Shown here: positions 1 through 5,932 of the stretch, piece by piece
How positions within the stretch are numbered: the stretch's first letter is position 1
How the letters are laid out: each line of letters starts with the position of its first letter
NCBI GenBank assembly: GCA_021795535.1
Contig: JAJYPG010000065.1
Location: 1 to 6,932, forward strand
DNA from: Planctomycetota bacterium
GTDB lineage: Bacteria > Planctomycetota > Phycisphaerae > WQYP01
Length of the DNA: 6,932 nt
Direction: 5' to 3'
Notes under the pieces: model-generated
What the model was told of the DNA's origin: nothing
The model's input: only the letters and a program-made list of their open reading frames with translations
Databases searched by the model: none
Translations under genes and position numbers: made by a program

Positions 1-422
1 AAGATTGCACGGTATTGGCTCAGGTTGCGGGCACGAGTTGCCCGACCGGAACGAATCTTTTGTTTGGCCAGACCGATGAATCCAATCCGTTTGTGGCGGA
101 AGAACAGATGATGCCTTTTGTTCCGTTCGTAAAAGTGCGCGATTTTGAGGAAGCTCTGGCCAAAGCGGTGACCAATGAACATGGCTTCGGGCATACCGCG
201 ATCATTCACTCCAATAATCTGGCTAATATCACGCGTATGGGCCGCGTGATGAACACCACGCTTTTCGCGGTAAACGGGCCAAGCACGGCCACGCTGGGCA
301 TTGGCGGACAGGGGTATGCAAGCTACACCGTCGCAACGCCTACTGGCGAGGGTGTAACCAGCCCGCTGACGTTCACCCGTTTTCGCCGCATGGCTATAAG
401 TGGATCACTGCATGTGAGTTAA
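1..422 (+). CDS. CoA-acylating aldehyde dehydrogenase, PduP/EutE type (C-terminal fragment)
   Basis: The 5' end lies outside the window. The reading frame is already open at base 3 and ends at TAA 420-422, leaving about 139 C-terminal residues. Visible family hallmarks are the ESNPFVAEEQMMPFVPFV block, the NEHGFGHTAIIHS segment, the NGPSTATLGIGGQGY glycine-rich block and the closing ATPTGEGVTSPLTFTRFRR, all typical of CoA-dependent propionaldehyde/acetaldehyde dehydrogenases of BMCs (aldehyde dehydrogenase superfamily). The catalytic cysteine and NAD-binding part lie upstream and cannot be checked. Members oxidise a short aldehyde to acyl-CoA with NAD+ and CoA. Next to a fuculose/rhamnulose-phosphate-type aldolase the expected substrate is L-lactaldehyde, giving lactoyl-CoA. 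The protein ends right after the RRMAISGSL strand, with no C-terminal targeting extension, so any encapsulation peptide would have to be N-terminal. First visible gene of a co-directional operon. Confidence 0.93.
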   Translation, partial: DCTVLAQVAGTSCPTGTNLLFGQTDESNPFVAEEQMMPFVPFVKVRDFEEALAKAVTNEHGFGHTAIIHSNNLANITRMGRVMNTTLFAVNGPSTATLGIGGQGYASYTVATPTGEGVTSPLTFTRFRRMAISGSLHVS

Positions 423-493
423 ACGGCTCAACACGCGGGACCAGGCTCCAACGGCTTGTTGGATAAAGGCCGGGTTGAGACAGAATTGTTGGT

Positions 494-513
494 AAAGCCG
501 TGCGGCTTTGCCG
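494..513 (+). promoter_or_regulatory. Intercistronic hairpin just upstream of the next ribosome-binding site
   Basis: AAAGCCG (494-500) and CGGCTTT (503-509) form a perfect inverted repeat, giving in RNA a 6-bp stem with a GTGC loop. CGGC (503-506) can alternatively pair with GCCG (510-513), so two small hairpins exclude each other. The structure ends 7 nt before the AAGGAG ribosome-binding site of the next gene. There is no U-tract beyond UUU, so it is a poor intrinsic terminator. It could be an attenuating, processing or stabilising element between the aldehyde dehydrogenase and the downstream genes. The structure is read directly; the role is inferred. Confidence 0.3.
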
Positions 514-533
514 TGATAAAAAGGAGTTGCCGG

Positions 534-1364
534 TTGAAAGTTGATCCGGAACTGGTCCGAACAATTACGCAGGCCGTACTGGAGGCGCTGGGGCGAAGCG
601 CGCCATCAGGCGGCGCAAGTGTGAAGTCGCCAATAGGACTTTGCACCGGAGATTATTCCCAGTTTCCTGAATTAGCGGGCAAATTAACCTCGGAACCCGT
701 TCACGCTTCGGCGTCAACAGAGACAGAGGAACCACAACCCCAGGCGGTTTTACCCGCGACACCTGTCGCGATGGAAATCAGCGGGCCGGTGCTGAAAGGC
801 GTCATAACCGCAGGCAGACTGGCGGGCCTGGAAGGGACAATTTTTCTGGCTGATGCAGCGCAGCTTTCACCCCTAGCCATGGATGTGGTGCGGAATCGCA
901 AGCTGGAAATAAAGCGCGTTTCAGCGGCGGCGGTGAAAAAACCAACCGCCCGCTGGACCTGGTGGATGCAAGGCTTTTGTCCATCAGCGGCGCGCGTGGC
1001 GGAGCAGTTTTCCGCCAAGCCGGTTGACGGCCTGAAGGGGACTTCCGGCGAGCAGTTGGCGGCCGCGATCGGAAAAATTCGGGCGGCTCTGGAGAACGGC
1101 AAGGTAACGCACGGCGTGCTTTTTGTGCCGGATGGCACCGCAGCACTTTGTTTGGCGAATAAAGTTCGCAGTCTGCGGGCCATTGCCGGCACCACACCCG
1201 GAAGCGTTATACAAAACGCCGGACAGCTTGGCGCCAACGTGCTGGTGATTGAGTATCCAATTCATGGATATAAAGCCATGAATGAAATGATAACAGGCTT
1301 TCTTTCCGCCGCCGCCACAGTCCCCATGGCCATGGAGCGGCAATTGCGGGAGTTGGGTGTGTAA
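534..1364 (+). CDS. Degenerate RpiB/LacA-like protein with encapsulation-peptide-like N-terminus
   Basis: The start is taken as TTG 534 because AAGGAG (521-526) sits 7 nt upstream; an in-frame TTG at 456 lacks such a site. The product has 276 residues in three parts. Residues 1-20 (MKVDPELVRTITQAVLEALG) form an amphipathic helix like the encapsulation peptides of BMC cargo, followed by a low-complexity Ala/Pro/Thr/Glu linker to about residue 85. Residues 90-128 hold a small module (ITAGRLAGLEGTIFLADA, then SPLAMDVVRNR) resembling short beta-alpha modules seen in other BMC-associated proteins. Residues about 145-270 resemble ribose-5-phosphate isomerase B: GVLFVPDGTAALCLANKV (194-211), RAIAG, then GANVLVIEY. 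In RpiB this region carries the catalytic Cys in an (I/V)CGTG motif followed by AANK; here the aligned residue is Val198, so isomerase activity is doubtful. It lies 111 nt after the aldehyde dehydrogenase and 38 nt before the aldolase. Function unknown; a cargo or scaffold role is inferred. Confidence 0.85.
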   Translation: MKVDPELVRTITQAVLEALGRSAPSGGASVKSPIGLCTGDYSQFPELAGKLTSEPVHASASTETEEPQPQAVLPATPVAMEISGPVLKGVITAGRLAGLEGTIFLADAAQLSPLAMDVVRNRKLEIKRVSAAAVKKPTARWTWWMQGFCPSAARVAEQFSAKPVDGLKGTSGEQLAAAIGKIRAALENGKVTHGVLFVPDGTAALCLANKVRSLRAIAGTTPGSVIQNAGQLGANVLVIEYPIHGYKAMNEMITGFLSAAATVPMAMERQLRELGV

Positions 1365-1402
1365 GCCGCCCGGTGATATTCGTTTTTGAAAGAGATGTAA
1401 TC

Positions 1403-2260
1403 ATGCAGAATTTATTTCAAGTTCGTAAGGAAATGTGCGATGTGGGCTACCGCATCTGGCATCGTGGTTACTGTGCCGGAAACGAAGGCAACCACAGCGT
1501 CCGGATTGCCGATGATCGTGTTTTGTGCACACCCACGGGTGTTTCCAAAGGCTTCCTTTCCCCCGACCAGATCACAATTGTGGATATGGATGGCAAACAG
1601 GTTGACACCCACAACAAAATGAAACGCACCAGCGAGGTGCTTTTGCATCTGCAAATTTACAAGGCCCGGCCCGATATCAAAGCGGTAGTGCATTCCCACC
1701 CGCCCCATGCCACTGCTTTTGCCATGGCCAACATTCCGATCCCGGAAGGCATTCACCCGGAAGCGGAGGTGTTTCTGGGCAAGGTTCCCATGGCCAAATA
1801 CACCACGCCAAGTTACAAGGAACTGGGCGAATCGGTTGTTGCACAAATAAAAGTGGATACCAATACTGTGATGATGGGCAACCATGGATCAGTCTGTTTC
1901 GATCCCACACTCATTGGAGCCTATTACAAACTTGAAATTCTGGATGCCTATTGCCGTATCCTGTTGCTTACGCAGCAGCTTGGGAAAATCAACACCCTTT
2001 CCCAACAGGAGATGATTGATCTGCTGAAGGTCAAGGAACGCTTTGGCATGCCCGACCAGCGGCTTTCCTGTGCCGCGGGAGGCTGCATTGGCGCGGACAA
2101 TCAGCCATTCCTCGCCACGTTTGATACGCACCCGCAATCGGCCTGTGCCTGTCAGACGGATGGACATGTGGAAGCAGGCCACGCATCCGCACTTGGCGAA
2201 GAGGCGTTTGAAGCCCTGGTGCAGAAGATGACCGACCAAATTATGGCCGGCATAAAATAA
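1403..2260 (+). CDS. Class II aldolase (FucA/RhaD-like) with Cys/His-rich tail
   Basis: The 285-residue product belongs to the class II aldolase/adducin family. ATG 1403 is preferred, with AAGAG about 8 nt upstream; an in-frame GTG at 1373 would add 10 residues. Visible active-site features are GNEGNHSVR near the N-terminus (phosphate-binding loop region), TPTGVSKG, Glu78 in TSEVLLH (catalytic acid/base in E. coli FucA, Glu73), zinc ligands His97 and His99 in VVHSHPPHATAFA, and His161 in MMGNHGS. Family members cleave L-fuculose- or L-rhamnulose-1-phosphate to DHAP and L-lactaldehyde, and this is the expected signature reaction of the locus. The exact sugar cannot be read from the sequence. 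E. coli FucA has about 215 residues; this protein has an added tail containing Cys223, Cys228, Cys248 and Cys250 plus several His, then an amphipathic helix EEAFEALVQKMTDQIMAG near the C-terminus that resembles an encapsulation peptide. Confidence 0.95.
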   Translation: MQNLFQVRKEMCDVGYRIWHRGYCAGNEGNHSVRIADDRVLCTPTGVSKGFLSPDQITIVDMDGKQVDTHNKMKRTSEVLLHLQIYKARPDIKAVVHSHPPHATAFAMANIPIPEGIHPEAEVFLGKVPMAKYTTPSYKELGESVVAQIKVDTNTVMMGNHGSVCFDPTLIGAYYKLEILDAYCRILLLTQQLGKINTLSQQEMIDLLKVKERFGMPDQRLSCAAGGCIGADNQPFLATFDTHPQSACACQTDGHVEAGHASALGEEAFEALVQKMTDQIMAGIK

Positions 2261-2352
2261 GCGGACAGGAAAATCGGCGTTGGTCGCCACAACGCAGCTG
2301 ACGGTGGCGCGAGCGAAGTTTTACAGAACAGCAAACGGAAAAAGGATCTATC

Positions 2353-3270
2353 ATGAAAGTAAGCATTATTGGTGGTGGTGGACGGGTCGGTTCCAATGCG
2401 GCTTTTTCGCTCCAGTGCGCGGGCATTGTACGGGAGATTGCCTTGGTGGACGCAAATTATGATCTGGCTTCGGGCGAAGCACTTGATTTGCTGCACGGCG
2501 CATCACTCGCGGGCGATCAGCGTATTTACGCCACAGACATGAAAGGCACTGCGGATTCCGATGTGATCTGTATTACCGCGGGCCTGCGCCGCAAGCCGGA
2601 CGAATCCCGTCTGGACTTGATCAACCGCAATGTATCGCTTTACAAGGGAATTCTGGATCAGCTTAAAACCACAGGCGTAAACAAGAACTGTATATTTGTG
2701 GTGGTATCCAATCCGGTGGATGTACTTACGCGGATGAACATTGAATATCTGGGCTGGCCGGCAAAACAGGTTGTGGGGCTTGGCACCGTGCTGGACACCA
2801 CCCGATTCCGTTCGCTTATTGCCCGCGAAAAAAATCTGCCGCCCACGCAGGTCGATGCCCTTATTCTTGGCGAGCATGGCGACACCATGACCCCGATCTG
2901 GAGTTCCGCCACAGTGGCCGGTATAGCCTTGGCCAAGCTCCTCTCGCCCACCCAGCAGGCCGATGTTTTCAAGAAGACGCAGACATCTGGCGCGGATGTG
3001 ATAAAACTAAAAGGTGGAGCGGGTTATGCCGTTGGCCTTAGCATTGCGGAAGTCATTCATACCATCGCCCTGGATCACAAACGCATTCTACCCGTAAGCA
3101 GTCAGATGACCGGTCAGTTTGGCATAAAGAAAGTCTGTTTGAGCCTGCCCACGGTGCTGGGCCGTTGCGGCGTAGAGACCGCTCTGGAACCGGAATTATG
3201 GCCAAAAGAAGTTTCCGGTATTCAGGCCAGTGCCCGCGCACTGGAAGAAACCTGGAGAAAAATTCGATAA
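2353..3270 (+). CDS. NAD-dependent malate/lactate dehydrogenase family protein
   Basis: The 305-residue product starts at ATG 2353 with AGGA 6 nt upstream and has full family length. The N-terminal Rossmann motif is IIGGGGRVGS (residues 5-14), with Asp33 ending strand 2 (ALVD) in the position that binds the NAD ribose. Further conserved blocks are SNPVDVLT (119-126), LDTTRFR with Asp148 and Arg151, and GEHGDT with catalytic His175. The mobile substrate loop reads AGLRRKPDESRLDL. Arg80, directly before KP, occupies the position that is Gln in lactate dehydrogenases and Arg in malate dehydrogenases (E. coli MDH Arg81); Arg86 is the second loop arginine. This favours a dicarboxylate or other acidic substrate over pyruvate/lactate, although related BMC loci usually carry it as a lactate dehydrogenase homologue. 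In the locus it probably recycles NADH made by the aldehyde dehydrogenase. It lies 92 nt after the aldolase and has no obvious targeting helix. Confidence 0.93.
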   Translation: MKVSIIGGGGRVGSNAAFSLQCAGIVREIALVDANYDLASGEALDLLHGASLAGDQRIYATDMKGTADSDVICITAGLRRKPDESRLDLINRNVSLYKGILDQLKTTGVNKNCIFVVVSNPVDVLTRMNIEYLGWPAKQVVGLGTVLDTTRFRSLIAREKNLPPTQVDALILGEHGDTMTPIWSSATVAGIALAKLLSPTQQADVFKKTQTSGADVIKLKGGAGYAVGLSIAEVIHTIALDHKRILPVSSQMTGQFGIKKVCLSLPTVLGRCGVETALEPELWPKEVSGIQASARALEETWRKIR

Positions 3271-3380
3271 ACAAAGAATAATGAGAAAAAAACGACCTGA
3301 TTCCGAGTCTTTATCCGAACGAATCTTTTCATTACTCATTGACTATTGTTTATTGCTTGTTGTTCATGGTCCGTTGAAAT
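3271..3380 (+). promoter_or_regulatory. AT-rich intergenic region before the DeoR gene; possible weak terminator and promoter
   Basis: This 110-nt spacer is much more AT-rich than the flanking genes. GATTC (3299-3303) and GAATC (3321-3325) can pair around a 17-nt loop and are followed by TTTT, a weak candidate for operon termination. AATGAG (3280-3285) and CTCATT (3335-3340) form an imperfect dyad. TTGACT (3339-3344) is a good -35 match, but the hexamer 17 nt further on (GTTCAT) is a poor -10. The DeoR start codon has no clear ribosome-binding site. The region may separate regulator expression from the catabolic genes or hold the regulator's operator. None of these sites is strong. Confidence 0.25.
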
Positions 3381-4139
3381 ATGCTGATCGTTGACCGTCA
3401 AAAAAAACTGCTTGACATTATAAAGCTTAAGCAAAGCGCTTCGCTTGATGCGCTGGCCGAGGAGCTTGCAGTCTCCAGTTCCACAGTGCGACGCGATATT
3501 GACGCGTTGCAATCGCAGGGACTGGTGGATACCACGCGGGGTGGGGTTATTTTCCGTGGCCGGGGGAGCAGTTCACTAGCCCTGGACCAGCGCATGAGCG
3601 TGCAAGTGCAGGCTAAGCGGGCCATTGGCAAAGTCGCTGCGGCACTTATTGAACCGGGCATGACCGTCTTTTTTGATGGCGGCTCCACCATTCGCTATAC
3701 AGTGGAACAAGTGGAAGTGCGGCCACTTCAAGTGGTTACCAATTCGCTTTCCGTCGCAACTTATTTTGCCAACGATGAAAATGTGGAAATGCTGCTGCTT
3801 GGCGGAGCGCTTTATCCACGTTCCGGTGTGCTGGTTGGCCCCATTACCACGCAGGCCTTGGCGGACATTCACGCCGATCTTCTTCTATTTTCGGTGGCAG
3901 GCGTGTACGAGACCGACGTTTTTAATTCCAATCTGGCCATGGTCGAGGTGGAAAAACTAGCCATCAAACAGGCCGCGCGCCGCGTGCTGCTGGCCGATTC
4001 CACCAAATTCGGACGAAAAAGCCTGGCTCGTGTATGCAGTGTGGAAGACCTCGAACTGATTATCAGCGATGAATATTTAGGACAGGCATGGCAAACCACG
4101 CTCGCGGATCGCTTGAAAATAGCGGGAACAAGCGAATAA
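3381..4139 (+). CDS. DeoR-family transcriptional regulator
   Basis: The 252-residue product has typical DeoR length and layout. It starts at ATG 3381 with the standard N-terminus (MLIVDRQKKLLDIIK). A winged helix-turn-helix occupies about residues 5-57, with SLDALAEELAVSSSTVRRDI as the DNA-binding helices and the GLVDTTRGG wing. The C-terminal DeoRC sensor domain contains FFDGGST (Asp99-Thr103), VVTNSLSVA, LLLGG and ADSTKFG (Asp206-Lys209), conserved positions in the phosphosugar-binding, isomerase-like fold. DeoR proteins usually act as repressors released by a phosphorylated sugar intermediate. Being encoded 110 nt downstream of the aldolase/dehydrogenase operon on the same strand, it most likely controls that operon, with a fucose- or rhamnose-derived phosphate as effector. 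The effector is inferred. No clear ribosome-binding site precedes the ATG. Confidence 0.95.
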   Translation: MLIVDRQKKLLDIIKLKQSASLDALAEELAVSSSTVRRDIDALQSQGLVDTTRGGVIFRGRGSSSLALDQRMSVQVQAKRAIGKVAAALIEPGMTVFFDGGSTIRYTVEQVEVRPLQVVTNSLSVATYFANDENVEMLLLGGALYPRSGVLVGPITTQALADIHADLLLFSVAGVYETDVFNSNLAMVEVEKLAIKQAARRVLLADSTKFGRKSLARVCSVEDLELIISDEYLGQAWQTTLADRLKIAGTSE

Positions 4140-4168
4140 TCGCACACTGCACATCGCGCGCAAACAAT

Positions 4169-4204
4169 GCGTCCATATTTCTTCTGTCATGCCGTGGCGG
4201 ACGC
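4169..4204. terminator. Inverted repeat between convergent genes (weak terminator candidate)
   Basis: GCGTCC (4169-4174) and GGACGC (4199-4204) form a 6-bp inverted repeat with a 24-nt loop in the 65-nt gap between the converging DeoR and DUF2127 genes. Its position suits a bidirectional terminator, but there is no T-tract on either side and the loop is long. Low confidence. Confidence 0.18.
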
Positions 4205-4774
4205 TCACTTGGATAACGATATTGCTGCGGCGGCCATGGCCTTTTTAACGCGGTGAGCTTTGACACGCAAATAAGTCAGATAGGCAAATATAAGGGCGTT
4301 GCCCAGCAGCAGGCCAATACGCAAAATATCCGGCTTTTTGGCTACCTCATAGACCTCCAGCGGCAGGAGCAGAGCGGTATCAACCAGCACCAGGTATTCT
4401 CCCCACGCTTTTTCCAGCATCAGTCCCACACCTTCCACCGCAAAAATAAGCGCATAAACAAATGTTCCACCTGCCAGCATTTCCATCTGCGATTTGTGTA
4501 TCCGGGCAATGTGGTCCAGCACCATATCAATCCAATAGTTGTGCGGGTCCATCCGCATGGCATTGATCCAATGCAGGGCTATTTTGCTTAAATTGGCGTT
4601 GCGAAAATGGATGACCAGTATTCCCGCCGTGACAAGTGATGCCACTTTCACAAATTTGAACAGCCCGATGGCCAGAAGAATCCGGTTGCGGTGCGCGGAC
4701 TTTTCCGGTTTGCCCAATATTCCCGGTTTAAGGCCTGTGGCGGGGGTTGAGCTATGCGATCTATTATCACTCAT
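4205..4774 (-). CDS. DUF2127-type integral membrane protein
   Basis: The 189-residue product starts at the minus-strand ATG 4774-4772, preceded by AGGTGG (4784-4779) with a 4-nt spacer. After a polar, basic N-terminus (to about residue 31) there are four likely membrane helices: about 33-57, 98-120, 126-146 and 151-170. A soluble segment with several His lies between helices 1 and 2. The blocks RILLAIGLFKFVKVASL, YALIFAVEGVGLML and EYLVLVDTALLLPLEVYEV match the pattern of the uncharacterised DUF2127 family of small bacterial membrane proteins. No enzymatic function is known for the family. Its start overlaps the stop of the upstream SGNH hydrolase gene by ATGA, so the two are probably translated from one message. 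It runs convergent to the DeoR gene and shows no evident link to the sugar operon. Confidence 0.85.
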   Translation of the reverse strand: MSDNRSHSSTPATGLKPGILGKPEKSAHRNRILLAIGLFKFVKVASLVTAGILVIHFRNANLSKIALHWINAMRMDPHNYWIDMVLDHIARIHKSQMEMLAGGTFVYALIFAVEGVGLMLEKAWGEYLVLVDTALLLPLEVYEVAKKPDILRIGLLLGNALIFAYLTYLRVKAHRVKKAMAAAAISLSK

Positions 4775-5457
4775 ATATCCACCTGTCGGATATTTAATGC
4801 GACTACAGCCTCCGCTATGGCAGTGGAAATAAGTTCCACGGCCGCGGGATTGGGATGCACACCATCGGCGGCAATCCAGCTCTGCCGTGGTGTGCCGCCT
4901 GCTTCATGGGCAAGTACGGTCTGGCGCAGATTTAACAGGTTCAGCCCGCGGTCCGAAGCCCATTGAACAAAATGTTCCTGATATATTTCCCGCCAGTGGT
5001 GGCGGTTGGCAAATATTTCCGGTCCGGCGTGAAAAAACAGCCGATTGGCCATTTCCGCCGGCGGCAGAGGCGAAGGTGCGATGCTTACCAGTGGCATAAA
5101 TTGAGCCTGCGGAGCATGGTGCCGGCAGGTTTCCAGGATTTCATCCCATATCCGTGTGAAATTTTCCAGGCCCGTCTGCTGGTCATTGCTGTTGTTAAAC
5201 GCACAGGATTCCAGAATCAGAACATCCGGCTTAAGCACATTGAGCGGAATCATACGCTGTCGTCCATGCCAGAATTCATACCGCAAACGGTACAGGACCA
5301 GCTCCGCCCGCGTGCCGCCAACCCCATAATTCAGAAGTTCATGCGACTGGTCCGGGGCACGTCTTTCCAACTGTTGGGCAAGTATTCGCGGTGGAGTATG
5401 CAGATACTCCGTCATGGAGTCGCCATAAAGTACAATGCGCATGGGTTTGGCATCCAT
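4771..5457 (-). CDS. SGNH/GDSL-family hydrolase
   Basis: The 228-residue product shows the four SGNH blocks. Block I is IVLYGDSMTEY with nucleophile Ser14. Block II is NYGVGGTR with oxyanion-hole Gly around 47. Block III is ESCAFNNSND, with the oxyanion Asn among 88-91 in place of the usual GxND. Block V is AADGVHPN with Asp198 and His201 completing the triad. The family covers esterases, lipases and carbohydrate deacetylases; the substrate cannot be told here. No signal peptide is visible, which suggests a cytoplasmic enzyme. ATG 5457 is the longest start. Met6 (ATG at 5442) is an alternative; neither has a convincing ribosome-binding site, although GGAT lies 9 nt before Met6. The gene ends in an ATGA overlap with the downstream DUF2127 gene. 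Confidence 0.9.
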   Translation of the reverse strand: MDAKPMRIVLYGDSMTEYLHTPPRILAQQLERRAPDQSHELLNYGVGGTRAELVLYRLRYEFWHGRQRMIPLNVLKPDVLILESCAFNNSNDQQTGLENFTRIWDEILETCRHHAPQAQFMPLVSIAPSPLPPAEMANRLFFHAGPEIFANRHHWREIYQEHFVQWASDRGLNLLNLRQTVLAHEAGGTPRQSWIAADGVHPNPAAVELISTAIAEAVVALNIRQVDI

Positions 5458-5495
5458 AAATACAAAAGTGCAAAAAACAATGAGGTGAAATCAGC

Positions 5496-5512
5496 CTGCC
5501 TACCTAAGGCAG
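5496..5512. repeat. Small hairpin upstream of the SGNH hydrolase gene
   Basis: CTGCCT (5496-5501) and AGGCAG (5507-5512) form a perfect 6-bp inverted repeat with a 5-nt loop, 39 bp upstream of the SGNH hydrolase start and abutting the larger inverted-repeat element. On the minus strand it would lie in the leader of the hydrolase message. Role unknown. Confidence 0.3.
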
Positions 5513-5613
5513 CGGTAATAAATAAAGGTACCAAGTTGATCTTAAAAATCAGGTCTCATGGCTAACTATCGTATCATGTTTTCTTAAAAGTTGACACCTT
5601 TATTTATTATCGC
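5512..5613. repeat. 102-bp element bounded by 18-bp near-perfect inverted repeats
   Basis: The left arm GCGGTAATAAATAAAGGT (5512-5529) and the reverse complement of the right arm (5596-5613), GCGATAATAAATAAAGGT, match at 17 of 18 positions; the single difference would be a G-U wobble in RNA. Weaker pairing continues inward (CAA 5532-5534 with TTG 5591-5593; an A-run at 5544-5548 with TTTT 5579-5582), so the symmetry reaches into a largely AT-rich centre. The arms resemble terminal inverted repeats of a short non-autonomous (MITE-like) element, but no direct target duplication is visible immediately outside. A structured RNA or a regulatory dyad upstream of the SGNH gene are alternatives. There is no open frame for a transposase. 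Confidence 0.5.
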
Positions 5614-5865
5614 CCTGACGAATAGTTGATCGCCCTTGGCGTCAGACCAAACACCCGCTTCAAGGCCTAACATCGACACCGCAGCAATGCCGGGAACGAC
5701 AAAAAGGCGACAGAGGGAAGCCGCGACCGCAGAATCCCGGATAAATTCCCCCTCCACGGTGACAGAACAGAAAATTTGACTGTGGTATAAACGGACATCC
5801 TGATTGCAGTCGCAGCGCAAAATCATTTTCCGGCCCGTCCAGCCGTCAATTTGGTTCCACGGCAT
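5584..5865 (-). CDS. Doubtful 93-codon ORF, hypothetical protein
   Basis: An ATG-started frame runs from 5865 to the TAA at 5584 on the minus strand. The product has a Cys-containing N-terminal part (ILRCDCNQDV), a hydrophobic middle (SLCRLFVVPGIAAVSMLGLE) and ends in RAIINKGVNF. I recognise no family. In its favour, codon choice over most of its length looks balanced and no other good frame covers the region. Against it, there is no clear ribosome-binding site, the product is short, and its last codons are made from the right arm of the inverted-repeat element, as if the original 3' end had been replaced. It may be a small real gene, a decayed remnant, or chance. It reads in the same direction as the SGNH hydrolase, 126 nt before it. 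Confidence 0.3.
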   Translation of the reverse strand: MPWNQIDGWTGRKMILRCDCNQDVRLYHSQIFCSVTVEGEFIRDSAVAASLCRLFVVPGIAAVSMLGLEAGVWSDAKGDQLFVRAIINKGVNF

Positions 5866-5932
5866 TTCTTCGATGATATGATAAGATTATGACAGAATGC
5901 GGGAGCCTTGGCGGATCGGCCCCCTGTGTTTT

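Noticed and set aside
49..61. The 13-mer GAACGAATCTTTT occurs both inside the aldehyde dehydrogenase gene (49-61) and in the spacer before the DeoR gene (3317-3329).
   Set aside because: A single 13-base match in a window of this size is expected by chance fairly often; one copy is coding and the flanks do not match.
701..1237. Long minus-strand frame opposite the RpiB-like gene.
   Set aside because: It is antisense to a gene with a ribosome-binding site and family similarity; its product has no recognisable domain and its length follows from the GC-rich codons of the opposite strand.
4963..5565. A 200-codon plus-strand frame running opposite the SGNH hydrolase.
   Set aside because: The hydrolase on the other strand has all catalytic blocks; the plus-strand product has no family features and crosses into the inverted-repeat element.
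5591..5610. Perfect TTGACA (5591-5596) and TATTAT (5605-5610) on the plus strand, resembling a promoter.
   Set aside because: The spacer is only 8 bp, no gene follows on the plus strand, and the bases belong to the inverted repeat.
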